Assembly: GCA_029876055.1 (NCBI GenBank)
Contig: CM056876.1
Location: 310,001 to 374,000, forward strand
DNA: 64,000 nucleotides
Direction of reading: 5' to 3'
Source of the DNA: Madurella fahalii
Taxonomy: Eukaryota > Ascomycota > Sordariomycetes > Sordariales
The position numbers and the translations under genes were made by a program. Shown here piece after piece: positions 9,992 to 22,143 of this stretch. Numbering within the stretch: position 1 is the first letter of the stretch; every line of letters begins with the position of its first letter. Below the pieces are notes generated by a model. The model was not told where the DNA came from, did not search any database, and saw nothing but the letters and a program-made list of their open reading frames with translations.

Positions 9992-12900
9992 ATGGCGAGC
10001 GCACGTTGGGAGCCGCACAGAACTGAGATTCTGCGCCTCTTCGTTTCAGAGGGAAAGAGTCTCAAGGAGGTGATCGCTATCTTGGAGCAAACTCGAGGCT
10101 TCCACGCAAGGTTGGGCTCAATTCCGCCGTTCCAAGGTGCGGCTCCAACTCACAATGCATCCAGCAAAGCGCAGTATGAAAGGAAGTTGAGAGAGTGGGG
10201 AATCCGGAAGAACCGCATGCGAAACCGTGACTGGTTTCTTATCGCCCAGCGCATCGCCAGAAGGAGGGAGCAAAACAAGGACAGCGAAGTGTATATCGAC
10301 GGCGTACAGTGCCCTCCGTCCAAGGTACGAAAGGAAACAGCACGCCACGGCTTCGTGCCAACCATCGATAAGTTCCGTCCCCACACAGGTAACGCCTCAT
10401 AGTGTCCGTATCAAGCACCGGACTCGACGAGATGCTGAAGAAGCAGCAGATGCTCCGTCTCCCAAGACGCCAGAGGGCATCATCATATGCTCGCCTGGTC
10501 TATCGAGTTGGCATATTGAATGGGACGGGGATGCGCCCTGGCTTCAATTTCTGAGATCTATCCGGCTGCTAGGTGATCAGGGTAAGTAATTACTGTTGAC
10601 CCAGCTCCTGCCACAGAATTGTCGTTTAACCACCGAAATCCCAGCACAACTTGTCTCTACTGCACCATGGCTCTCGGCCGGCGCCACATCTCCATGGCTC
10701 ACACAAGACCTCGTTAGGGGTATTTGCGATGTTTTGGAGCGGAACAACACCGGCATATTGCAGACGATGCAGAGCAGCTCTCGGATAGCCGCGGTGCTCT
10801 GCGCAATCATGCCAGAAGAGCGCGAGGGTCAGCATCACGAGACGACTGAGAAACTATGCGGCCTACGAAAGAGCGTGGATCATCTGGAAGTCCTGATGCT
10901 ACAGCTCTTCCTCCTCTCCAACAACTTCACCTTCCGAGAAAACAATTTGGCCCGCCCTATTGAGGAAACCGCGAGGCTTCACGATGAGCGAATGGCAAGA
11001 ATTCTTCGAAGATTGGGTTCAAACGGTCTCGACCATATCAAGCGCCTGCTGTCGGCCGGCGATGTCACCGCCGCAGCCATAATGGAGAAGCTTTTCGCAA
11101 GCGTGCTAAGGTTGGAGGACTTGAGTTTGCTGCAAATGATGTTGAAGATTGGCATCGATCTCGGCATACTCATTGATACTCCCAAGCGCGGCCAAATGTC
11201 GCCTTTGGAATTCGCAGCAACCGTGGATGACCAGAGCCTATCTCTTCAGATAGCTTGCCTGCTCCTATCATACAATGCACCAGTCAACCAAGTTAGCAAT
11301 GATTCATCGGCACTCCGTCTTGCGGTTCAAAGGAAACACAGGGAGCTGGTAGCAGTTCTCATCGCCGCTGGAGCTCGTGCCTTGCCTGATTCGCTCCACG
11401 CTGCTGTAAGCACGGGGGACGGCACGCTGGTACGGATGATCCTAGATGCTGGAGCTCGTGCCCTGCCTGATTCGCTCCGCGCTGCTGTAAGAACGGGGGA
11501 CGGCACGCTAGTACAGATGATCCTAGACGCTAGAGCTCGTGCCCTGCCAGATTCGCTCGAGGCTGCTCTAATAACGGAGAACGACGCGTTGATACAGATG
11601 ATCTTGGACGCTGGCGCAGACGTCAACGCGAAGTTCACTAGCTGGTGGCATCCTAGCCCTAACAATGGCTTCACAGCGCTTGGTGAAGTGGTTCAGCAGG
11701 GAAACATCCGATTAGCGCGGACTCTGCTGGCATATGGTGCCGACGTCAACATTCTGCAACCAGTCTCCTCCTATACGGAGGGGCCGCCAACAACAGCCCT
11801 CGGATTAGCAGCGCACAGAGGAGACGTGGAAATGACGATGCTCCTCTTGGAAGCTAATGCAAGGGTCAATCTATCCTATCCATACGCCTGCCCGCTGTTC
11901 CTAGCTTGCGACACACGCCACACCGAGGTCATCATGGCTTTGTTAAATGCTGGCGCAGATGTCCCCAGTGCGGATGCAAGTGCCGCCGTGTATGGCTCCA
12001 CGTACGGTGGACCCTGCAGTCTACTCGGGTTGTTCTCAAATTATACGGGCGAAATAGTCGTGGGCTTGTGCAAATCGCTCATTGTTCAGGGCGCCCGTAT
12101 CACCGACGAGGCATTACACAGCGCTATTTCGTCGAATAATGCCGAATTCATCTCGCTGTTTTTGAGTCACGGGGTTCACCTATCTGGCCTTAAGGAAAGC
12201 GCTTTTGGACACGCTGTGGAGATGGGACGAACTGGGATAGCTCAAATGCTGCTTTTGGCCGGGGCTACCTTGACAAGATATATATGTCGCATTGGCAATA
12301 TGGAGGCGGCAGATATTCTGGAACGGGCTGGATTGTTACCCAGCGTCATCCGCAGAAGCGGACCGAGGGTTCTCACCGCCGCGATACTTGAAGGGAACCG
12401 AGATCTCACGGAACGCCTCCTCGGGTACGATATCGATCTTAGAGAGCAAAGCGGGTTTTGGTGTTGCCAGTGCTCGTGCTACCACCCTTCGCCCTTGGAC
12501 GCAGCTGTGTCTGAAGGAGACCTCGGACTTGCAAAAGCTCTCATTGGCCGTGGATCCCCGATTACCACCGACACACTCCAAAACGCCGTTTTGGAAACGC
12601 TGGAGACAGGGAACAGAGACATTCTCCAAACTCTGTTGGGCATATCACGGCGCACAAACCACCAATGGCCGTCCCCAACAGGCGCCACGGTGGTGGACAT
12701 GGCAGTTCAGCGGCAAAATCATGGGGTCGTTCGTTTGCTTCTAGAATCCGGCGTCGACCCCACGGGCAAGCCAGATACACCGAGTTTACTTTCGCCGTCA
12801 TCCAAATGGAACTTCAGCCGGAAACACTCTTCCGGATTGTTTTTCGGCATGAGTGAAGTGGATCCCAAGTCAGTGCTGGATACAGCAGTGAATATGGACG

Positions 12901-13976
12901 ATCGTTCCATGTTGTTGATGCTCCTCAACGCAGCGGAGTGGATGCGAGAGACCACTGGGCAGGCTCTTATCGTTGCACTAAAGCAGAACCGCTACCAGCT
13001 TGCGGAAGATCTGTTTGGTGCTGGAGCAAGTCTTGACGAAGAGTACAGCGGTGATTATGGGAGTTGTACAACTCTAGAATTAGTGGTTATGGCGCAGCAA
13101 ATCCCACTAGTGCGGAAATTTCTCCAAGCTGGGGCTACAGTCGACAAGCTCGGGAGCAATCGCTATGCACGCACGGCTCTACAACGAGCAGTAGAAATGG
13201 GACACTTGGAGTTGGTTGACATACTCCTGGAAGCGGGTGCCAACGTCAATGCTCCGGTGGCTTACTACGGTGGAGCGACAGCACTGCAACTTGCTGCGAT
13301 GAAGGGATACCTAGGAATCGCACGCAGGTTGATCGACGAAGGTGCCGACGTTAACGCAGCAGGAGCTGTCGCCCAGGGCAGGACGGCTCTAGAAGGTGCT
13401 GCGGAAAACGGTCGCATTGACATGCTGCAACTCCTCTTGAATAGAGGGGCACTTATTCACGACCGTAAGAGAAGGTACTACGTCAGAGCCGTCAAGTTCG
13501 CAGAACTGAATGGTCACAAGGCTGCTGCTGGACTCCTCAAATCATTCGGTGGCTGGACCGAGTCAGATTCTGCTCAGTACGCCGATGAGAACGTTTACCC
13601 GGACTCTGACACAGTATTCGAATGGCAGATCTCGGAAGACGTGTCGGTAAGCGACCTGGATGTAGAACACCAAGACACTGCCGAGGGCCACTGGTGCCAA
13701 GACAACTGGTGGGAATCCGACGACCAGGATGATGTCGAGGCAGACGGGTGGGAATCCGACGGCCAGGAAGATGTCGAAGGAGATGGGATGGCTAGTGGAA
13801 TAGAGGACACCACGACCATGATGGCAGCTGGCGGGGTGGAGGGTACGTCTGGAGAGGTTGGAAGAGGTACGGAGGGTCAAGAATTGGAAGCTTTGGCGGA
13901 GCTCTGGAGTGGAATAGACTGGGATACATATATTGACATGGATCTTTACGTAGAAAATGGGACGGTTCCCAGCTGA
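9992..13976 (+). CDS. Clr5-domain ankyrin-repeat protein, 3 exons
   Basis: Exons 9992-10388, 10447-10581 and 10645-13976 join in phase to 1287 residues. The start MASARWEPHR opens the Clr5 domain: WEPHRTEILRLFVSEGKSLKEV, a gap, then YERKLREWGIRKNRMRNRDW, the DNA-binding-like fold named after fission-yeast Clr5. A linker contains the segment APWLQFLRS. From about residue 350 onward come many ankyrin repeats (for example LLEAGANVNAPV, TALQLAAMKGY, LIDEGADVNAAG). The C-terminal 120 residues are acidic, with two near-copies of WESD-x-QDDVE. Three almost identical 27-residue units lie at 11370-11612. Introns are 58 and 63 nt. An ATG at 9857 would add 45 residues but lies outside the domain. Such proteins are common, fast-evolving and mostly uncharacterised; they may act in nucleus-linked protein interaction. 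Confidence 0.82.
11370..11612 (+). repeat. three 81-bp tandem units within the ankyrin region
   Basis: Units start at 11370, 11451 and 11532 and encode 27 residues each, beginning GARALPDSL (third copy RARALPDSL) and ending MILDA. DNA identity is high between the first two and lower for the third. The unit is shorter than a 33-residue ankyrin repeat. Confidence 0.9.
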
Positions 13977-15459
13977 GATAGAGTGGATCACTAGGATTCA
14001 GCCTACAACTCAACTTGATCCCGACATAACCAGTTCAAAGAAGCGTTAGCACGTAGTCCCGCTGTTCGCCTTGCATTCCAAAGGCGCAAGTAGGGATGCA
14101 TGACCTAGCTATCGTTGTACGTAATATCATTCGTTTTGTCATCGATCAAGCTCCATTCAACCCCCACCGCTTCTATCGCGACCACGTCAAACCCGTGATG
14201 AATAACCTGAAAGCCGTCATGACGGTCGACAATGTTCTCGAGGGGTCCTGATCACAAAATGTCCCTTCGCCCCTTGCACTAGGCCTGCGTGTATCTGTCT
14301 CCGGCAGCCAAGTCTCTCCACCTGTTGCAAACTTAGCGCTCGACCGACCGGCTTCGTGTATTATTCATCGAGCACCGCATGGAATTGGGGAGGGCACTGT
14401 GAAGGGGGGATGGGGGATTCTAACGCAATGGCCGAGGATGCCTCTTACGAAGCCTGGTGCGTGGCTATGTTGGCGAAAGGAGGTCGATATCCCAAACTGC
14501 CTCTTGGCTAGAACAGTCTCTCCAATCGTTAAGTACCAGCCGTAGATGTGGAGCAACCGGTAGGCGGGAACGCGGTGCCACGTGGGACTGCCCAAAAAGG
14601 CTGGGTCGCCCAAGCAGGACGACTGCAGCTGAACGGCAAGATTGGGGCGCTACAACGCAGTGCATGTTGACAAAGAGGCTGCGGTCGGCCTAACGATGAA
14701 AATGAACACTGCTGTTTACGTAAGGTAGAGAATGAGAATTCTGGTAACCGCTTCTGTAGATAGTAGTAGCTGGTGAATATACCTGACTGCTGAGATCCAA
14801 GGGGAAACACCTCTAAATCTCGAAAACACAGCCATATCATACTGGTAGCCTCCCTGGGATCATGAACTCAGTGCAAATCTCCGAGCCGACTTCAACGGAA
14901 CTAAAGCGTCACCCCGAATCCTATCAGCACTTAAAGACGAAGAATTTACTCGGGGCGTTCGTCCATGTCTTTTGTAATATTTGCCTGACATTACCGGTAA
15001 ACACTCCAATATTGCTGTAGCTGGGACATCGTGGAATGAAACCTGTTGTTTGGTGCGGGTGATTTTAATTACACGCCATTTATTTAACGGTTAGTTGACA
15101 ATGAACATGCAATTCGTATCCACAATCACGGAAGCTCCGATATTGAGGCTGTGCTGTACCAAAGTTTTTGATGAAATGGACCGATCTGGAGATCGGATCA
15201 GTTGGTTCGACATCGACTCACGGTGATTCGATTGAATCTCGCAGCGGCGGAATGCCGAGGAAACGCTGCATCTCAAAGTGGCGGCACTCAGTCTTGGAAC
15301 CGAAACGATCTGCCACCCTGCCATCAATCTATGACGTCGCGGCTGGGCAACTTCAAAGTTGTATTGATGGCAGCATAACATTGGCATATTCGTCATTACT
15401 ATGTGAGGAGGGCTAGAGTGCTGGCCCAAGATAGCGGTTGCCTTACTCTGTGATATATG
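13977..15459. other. intergenic 1.5 kb
   Basis: The 3' flank of the Clr5-ankyrin gene and the distal upstream region of the lipocalin. Frames are short and overlap on both strands. No repeats, RNA genes or protein family motifs were recognised. Confidence 0.5.
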
Positions 15460-15467
15460 TATATAAA
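15460..15467 (+). promoter_or_regulatory. TATA box of the lipocalin gene
   Basis: TATATAAA lies about 120 bp before the ATG at 15586, with a pyrimidine-rich stretch following; a plausible core promoter. Confidence 0.55.
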
Positions 15468-15585
15468 GCCATAATTGTCGTCGCTGTGAAGCTCTTCTGT
15501 TTATTATCACCGTCGTCGCCATCATTTCATCGGATCTCAATCTGATTCAACCACCTATTTCTAAAACGGATCAAGATCCATCAAC

Positions 15586-16312
15586 ATGCACTTATCCGCT
15601 TTTGTTTCCCTCCTCGCGGGCATCGCCGCCGCGAAGAACGCCGTGCCAGCCCTTTGGGATGGTTCCTGTTATTATCCTAAGCCTGACATCGGCTTTGAGC
15701 TCAGCTCATACCTCGGACGTTGGTATCAGGTTGCCGGCAGCATTACTCCCTTCAGCAGAGACTGCAAGTGCACTTTTGCGCAATATGCGTTGAATGTGAG
15801 TTCAACCACTCATCGCACCGTTTGTCAACCGCCTGATTCGCGTCATAGGAAAACGGCACCATCCAAGTGAACAACACTTGCCAAACTGGCAACAGCCCTG
15901 TCAGCATTGTTGGCGCCGCCACACCGGTCGGGCCTGAGTACGGCGCCACAGGTGCCTTCCAGGTGCAATTTCCCGGCGAGCGTCCCCCGGATTGCCCCGG
16001 ACCCAACTATATCGTTCAGGGTATGTTCAACAATCTCCAGTCGTCTCGGTGAAAGAGAATCCTGACACTGTCTCTAGATTACACCGGCGAATTCTCCCTG
16101 GTTCAAACCAACAACTTCACCACCCTCTTCATCCTCAGCCGTGAGCAGCATCCTGCTGAGGAGGTGATCGACGCAAGTGATATACCCCGTCTTAGAGATT
16201 CATCCACGTTCTAACCTTTGTAATATAGGCCTGGATTGCCCGCGCTGGTCTTTTGGGAACCAATCTCAGCAATGTAGTCAAGACCGACCAGTGTGACTGC
16301 CTTTTCACCTAA
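15586..16312 (+). CDS. secreted lipocalin-like protein, 4 exons
   Basis: Exons 15586-15795, 15849-16020, 16078-16172 and 16229-16312 give 186 residues. A signal peptide (MHLSAFVSLLAGIAAA) is followed by the lipocalin signature GRWYQVAG with the conserved G-x-W, and later by YTGEFSLVQTNNFTTLFILSRE and WIARAGLLGTNLSNVVKTDQC, typical of the Blc/apolipoprotein-D-like group. Such proteins form an eight-stranded beta-barrel that binds small hydrophobic ligands, here outside the cell. Several cysteines (CYY, CKC, CQ, CPG, CDC) suggest disulphides. The first two introns are GT-AG. The third fits only as a GC-AG intron (donor GCAAGT at 16173), because the GTGATA donor 4 nt downstream leads into a frame lacking the conserved C-terminus. 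The ligand is unknown. Confidence 0.83.
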
Positions 16313-17647
16313 TGAACTTGCTTGTATGGGGAGCCGGCGGATTCAATGATACCCACGTTATTTAGCGTCTTCGGTGAATCCGACCCAGCTATTGGCATAT
16401 TGGACATAATTAATTCAGGGCCTGTACATACCCAGCATATAGACTTATAGAGCGAGAATTGCCCGGATCTCCAGCAACTGCCTTTTCGGCACGAGCGTCC
16501 AATATAAACCCCATCATTCTCCAGTTTTGTGCCATGTGACCTAGCTTCGTGCATTTGATCATACCATCGCCCGGCACCCCGTCCTTCTCCCAGGCCTCTG
16601 CTTCGTTGCCAAGCTGCCATGAAGCATCACCACCTAGAAACAGCCTGCGGATAGCACTGATATGAAACTCTACTCTCGAAGGCCGTACCGACCCGGGTGA
16701 TGAGCTAGGGTAGCACCAGTTCGCGGCAAGATCAATGAAACCGACCACCAGCCACACAAGGCACTCGACTTGTGTATATTCAAAAATACCCCATGCCGAA
16801 ACCGCAAGCCAATCACCAATGGTTCTTCTGGAGGATAACGATGGCGCGGAACCGCGCTGCGCTCCCGGTATCGGGGGCCGAGCTCGAGAGAGATTGAGGC
16901 TGTCCCGTTGGGTCGTTCCAAGAGGTCAGGAAGGGGACGTGCTTCGTACCTGATGGAGCATGGCCGGCGAATTGTTGTTTTCTGGAACTGTCTGCTGAAT
17001 GGCGATGACGGGAATCTGAACTCTGTGAGCGGCTTAGCTAATTAACTGTGACCGGACGCGCTTTGACAACCGAATCAGCAACCGTCTTCAACTTCAAACG
17101 GCTTATCGGAAACTGCTAACTGCTCTTTCTCGCTGCTGATCTCGTATGACGCTTATTTAATCAGGTAGTCACTTCGCGGTCTGCTGCTTACAATGCCACA
17201 CCGCCTAAGTACATAATTAATTTTAAGCCTCCAATGCTTTATAGATTGCTCTAATATTTGTGTTCATCCTCGTTGCATTTTTTAGGCTGTGTTTTCTAAC
17301 AAACGGTAGACAGGTGGGGCGGCTAAGGGGCGATTCGGTTGACACATGTATGATGATGTTGGTCTGATTGGGGGACACGCAACCAGTTGAGCTTGCATAC
17401 CTACAGGCCGAATCCTCTTACAAGTTGGGCGCGGTGTCAATTTGGGCAATGGAAGCGGTTCCTGCGGGCCCCAACCCAGATGATTGGCTATCGCTCTGTT
17501 AGGTCGCTTCAGGTTCAACTGCGGTTCCAGCGCGCTGAACATGATCATCGTCCAGGTCCGTGTGCTCACCACGCATTATCCAGCACGCGATCCGCCTGCT
17601 GCGGTCAGCGTACCGATTCCGAACTGAGCTTTTCAAGCTATACGACG
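16313..17647. other. intergenic 1.3 kb
   Basis: A 115-codon minus-strand frame at 16410-16757 is the longest, but I recognise no family in it. The region 17150-17280 is AT-rich. It serves as upstream region for the NACHT gene. Confidence 0.45.
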
Positions 17648-20600
17648 ATGCGGTTTTTCGGACGTACGGGCGAGCGCCGTCAGGTGCTGCGGGGAGGCCT
17701 GCGTCGACTGTTCGCAACGCGGCCAAGGACCAACCCCTCGCCCGAGTCTCCTCCCGAGTGTCGCGGCGGCCACGCTGCCCGGCAGAGCGACGAACCGATC
17801 ATGGTTGAATGCGCCGCCTCTCACAACTCGCCTATGACCTGCGAGGATCAGTTCCCCAGCCGGTCTCTCTGGGACCGTGCGTACGACGGACTCAAAGCAA
17901 AGGATCCGGAATTGGTGAAGAGATACGAGAAGTTGCTCTCGGACGAGCTAAAGACACCGGGTGCGTACTGGTCGCAGAGTACTTACTATTTGTGCAGGTG
18001 TTCTTAAGCCTTGCGGTCGCTGACTGCGGACATACTCAGGTGACACGGCGGACGAAGCAGACCGGATGACCGACGATGCGGGTAGCCAGCTCGGCCGAGA
18101 GGAGCTGCGGACAATAATAAATCGGGGCTTACAACGGCTGAAGGATAATAAGATCAAATACACCATCGCAGGCCACGAATTCATTGTGAGGGCTAAGATC
18201 GCCCAGGCTGCCGAGCTCATATTGTGGGCGAAGAGCTTCATTTCCCATGCAGTTCAGGTCTCGCCCGAAGCCTCCATTGCCTGGGCCGGCATCTCCATAA
18301 TTCTTCCGCTTCTCACGAATCCCCAAACCGCCGAGGATGCCAATCGCGATGGCTTCACTTACGTCACTACTCGCATGCGCTATTACGCAGCGTTTGAGAT
18401 CGAGATCCTTCGCCTGGGCCGGAACCGCGGTACCAACAACACAGTTAACGAACTCAACACCCTGATGGAGACGATAACCGCCCAAGTTGTGGAGTTCTAC
18501 GAGGAGATCCTAGATTTCCAACTCAGAAGTGTCCTACGATTCTACGAAAGCCGCTTGAAGGTGCTCTTGCGAGATCTAGTGTTGTACGACGACTGGAAAG
18601 GGAAACAACAGAAGATCAGGGATCTAGAGGTCTCCTTCAGCAGAGACCTTACTCAGATCACTGACTTCGAGTCGAGGAAAGAACTAGAATGTCTCAATGA
18701 GGCGAGCGCGCAGTCACTCAGCATCATGCAACAGTTCCTCCCCATCTACGAGGAGCAGCTCCAGGTTGCGAAGGAAACCCTCGCGGTCCAAAGAGGCATT
18801 GTCAATCGAGGCTTATCCGACAAGGAGGAGCGCTGCCACCAATTGTTTCGTCTGACGGCAAGCAACAAGGATGTCTCGTATGAGTGGTACAAGAATCGTG
18901 TCGAAAACAGGGTGGAAGGCACTTGTCAGTGGTTTCTCAACCATGACAACTTTCAGCAATGGCTAAAGCAAGATTCGGGACCACTCCTGGTCTCGGCAGA
19001 TCCCGGCTGCGGGAAGTCCGTTCTGGCGAAATATCTGGTTGACAATGCGCTACCTCTAGTAGCTCCCGACGCCAGTATCTGCTACTTCTTTTCCAAGGAC
19101 CGGGATCAGGATACTGTCTGCCAAGCGCTCTGCGCGTTGCTACACCAGCTCTTCTCCCACAAGCCTTTGCTCATCCGCCATGCCATGTCAAAATACAAGA
19201 AGGACGGCCAGGCTCTGATCAGCACTACAGCATCATTATGGGAAATCTTGGAAAACGCTGTAATGGACTCAGAAGCGGGGACCGTGATCTTTGTCCTGGA
19301 TGCGCTTGACGAGTGCCTTGAATGCGAGTTTCGGGATTTGGCCCGGATGCTCAAAAAGCTCCATCGGGACATGCAGCGGGAGCAGTGCCATAGAAAAATG
19401 AAATCTTTACTGACCTGCCGTCCATATGAGGGAATAATCGGCCAGTTCTGGGACCTAAGCGACGACTTTCCATATATCCGTATCCCCGGAGAGGACGAGT
19501 CAGATGCCATTAGCAGCGAAGTCAATCTAGTCATTCTACACCGAGTCAAACAGCTCGCAATGGAGAAACAGCTCCCAGAGACCGTCGAGGACTGCTTGAG
19601 GAAACGGCTCCTTGAGGTCAAGCATCGGACCTACCTTTGGGTATACCTGGTGTTCGACTATTTATGAGAATATACTTTCAAGAAGACAGTGAAGGGCATC
19701 GAGACCATTATCGCAACGGTCCCGGAGAATGTCAACCAAGCATACGAAAAGATTCTTAGCAGATCTCAGGAGACCTCGATGGTCCGAAAAGCGCTAAGCA
19801 TTGTCCTGGGAGCGACGCGGCCGCTGACACTAGCGGAAATGAACATCGCCCTCAACGTAGATACCTCACTCCGCAAATTCGAAAACCTCGATTTGGAAAG
19901 GGAAAAGGATTTCCAATTACGTCTCAGGTCATTGTGCGGCTTATTTGTTTTAGTTTACCATGGAAAGGTTTATTTCCTCCATCAAACCGCTCGGGAATTT
20001 CTTCTCCTTGCTCACTCCCCGGCGCCTGCGACGAGCCTATCAGGTTCACGGTGGCGCAAATCTATCACACCCCGCGATGCTCACGGAGTCCTTGCCGAGG
20101 TCTGCGTGGCGTACCTCAATCTTTTCGATGACGGCGAAACCTCGCCGAACTTGTCTGCTGATGCGCATTTCGACGATGTGTCACAGAATGTACCACACAC
20201 CGAATTCCTGAACTACTCGGCGAACAACTGGGCCTATCACTTTCGAGAATCTCGCATCAGCGGTCCTGCCAACATCCTCGATCTTGCGCTAAGACTCTAC
20301 GACTGGCGGTTAGAGATCTGCTCTACGTGGTACAGCATCCTCGACTCTAAGCCTTCCTTTATTCCCGACGTCCGAGAGTCTCTCCATTTAGCATCATACT
20401 TTGGACATGAGGCTCTGGCTAGGCTTTGATCAATAAAGGCGCTGATCCCGGAGCTAGGAGTGTCCATGGCCAAACTCCATTTCACTATGCTGCTAGGCGT
20501 GGATATAAGGCTCTAGCTAGGCTTTTGCTCGACAGAGGTGCTGATCCCGGAGTGAGCGATATATTTGGCCAAACTCCGCTTCATTTTGCTGCTGAGGGTG

Positions 20601-20761
20601 GGTATGAGGCTCTAGCTAGGCTTTTGCTCGACAGAGGCGCTGATCCTGGAGTGAGCGACGAAGATGACCAAACTACGCTTTGCTATGCTACTAAGTATGG
20701 AGATGAGTCTTTTGCTAGGCTTTTACTCGATAAAGGTGCTGAACCTTTAACGAGATCTTGA
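17648..20761 (+). pseudogene. NACHT-ankyrin NLR (STAND NTPase), broken by one stop and one frameshift
   Basis: A fungal NOD-like receptor of the kind linked to non-self recognition and regulated cell death. Exon 1 is 17648-17960 and exon 2 starts at 18040 (79-nt intron). An N-terminal signalling domain (from LWDRAYDGLKAKDPELVKRYEKLL to about residue 370) precedes a NACHT NTPase: Walker A ADPGCGKSVL at about 424-433 and Walker B VIFVLDALDE at about 520. The frame stops at TGA 19665-19667 inside the motif VFDYL-stop-EYTFKKT, after which the same frame carries on with typical sequence (VNQAYEKILSRS). At 20425-20427 one T is missing from a T-run; after this the reading moves to another frame and continues into ankyrin repeats (20441 onward), ending at 20761. 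The changes suggest recent loss of function. Without them the protein would run through NACHT into the repeats. Confidence 0.82.
20441..20740 (+). repeat. near-identical 99-bp ankyrin units
   Basis: Units spaced exactly 99 bp (GCTGATCC at 20441, 20540 and 20639) encode 33-residue ankyrin repeats reading GADPG...QTP-x-HxAA-x-x-GY-x-ALARLLLD. High mutual identity indicates recent duplication or gene conversion, as seen in fast-evolving fungal NLR repeat domains. Confidence 0.9.
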
Positions 20762-22143
20762 GATGTAACTCGGTAGTAATAACTTAGGGTTAATGTGTAA
20801 TGTTTCTTCTACTCAATTGCTTTGGACTACTCTCCCTGGATGAAGATAGGGCAATAGAATAACAATATCAAAAAAAAGGCTCTTTATATAGGTTGTAGAG
20901 TCACGATGGGTTACAGTTCTCGTCTGCGCAGGGTATTACGTTGGGTAAGAACTACTTTTCAGGATCTATGACTGATTAGTTTGCTACGTATATATTGTAA
21001 GATTGCATATTAATAAACGCCTTGGCATACCAACTGGGCTGTATTTGACCTTGATTCTAACTAGCAGCGTGATCTTAAATGCCAGACCGGTTATCGGGCA
21101 TGAACGGTCCTATCATATGATAACTACCTTCCTACTGAGTGTGTAAATAATTATGGCGGGCAAGCCTATATACACCATGTCTGATGCTTGGAATAAAATG
21201 TTCAGACTAATAAGATAACGCTAATGCATGGAATGTGTCTCATGAACTACGACATATACGATGCAGATGTGTAGAATAAGGCGGACGAACTTTGTGTCCG
21301 CGCCCACGTTTGAAGACGGCCTCGGTCACCGAGTCTGGCTGATTTCAATCGGTGGAACCTGCACGTCGCCGATCCTGATCGCGGTTCGAGTTACACAGGG
21401 GGTTATCGGCTGCAGCTTGTCATGCAGGTGCTGCCGCAGCTTACCCGCGTGATGGTTTCAGCTAGCTTCAAGACTTGTTTCGCTCTACAGCTTATCACAA
21501 CCGGCGATCTTGGTTTACTTTGTTAGTGCAGTATTAAGCCTAGTAGTAATGGCAAAAACTTGGTGACATATTGCTCAACGCTCGGAACACCTGGTTGCCC
21601 TGGCTTTCAGGGACGATGTTCGAGACAAACGATCAAGACCAAAACCACACTGGCTCCGAGAGAACAGAGAGATGTGAGCGGCTAGCAGGCGATTAAATAT
21701 ACGATGACGGTTTGCAATATATCCTGCTTTCCCGTATTGCAGTGAGCTGCGGGTAAACAAGTACTTCCGGATTATCTGCGAGTCTACGGCACGTTCTCAT
21801 GTGTAGAAATGGTTTGTTTCAACCGACCGCTCTCGAAGGCTTCCGGGCTTAGCTCTGGAGGAGTCAGATCTCAATAGTGTACAGAGAGCTAAGTGGTTTT
21901 GGCAGATAGCTTGGCTGTATAGGTAGCTGGGACGTGTCTGAACGTCTATAAATTGTCTGAAGTTCTCCGTTCGTTCTCCTCTCCTCCTCCTTTCCGGCAG
22001 AAACATTAGCTGCAAGCAGAATCAGATCTCTCCCCAACATTACCTGAATTAAAACATCGACATATCTCGGCGCAAATGTAAGAAATCAAGTCGTCAATGA
22101 GGTATGAAGGATCTCATATCATAACTAACACTAAGTAGACAAG
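20762..22143. other. intergenic 1.4 kb
   Basis: AT-rich in its first half (20800-21250). Frames are short and none is recognised. Pyrimidine-rich DNA just before 22000 is probably the promoter and leader of the small secreted protein. Confidence 0.45.

Noticed and set aside
10325..10388. Alternative 64-nt intron in the Clr5-ankyrin gene
   Set aside because: It is in phase but would delete the conserved-looking KVRKETARHGF; the intron 10389-10446 keeps it and has a better branch site.
16410..16757. 115-codon minus-strand frame
   Set aside because: No signal peptide, domain or splice partner; cannot be told from chance.
19665..19670. Programmed stop-codon readthrough in the NLR
   Set aside because: The TGA is followed by GAA, not the known CTA readthrough context, and a second lesion follows downstream.
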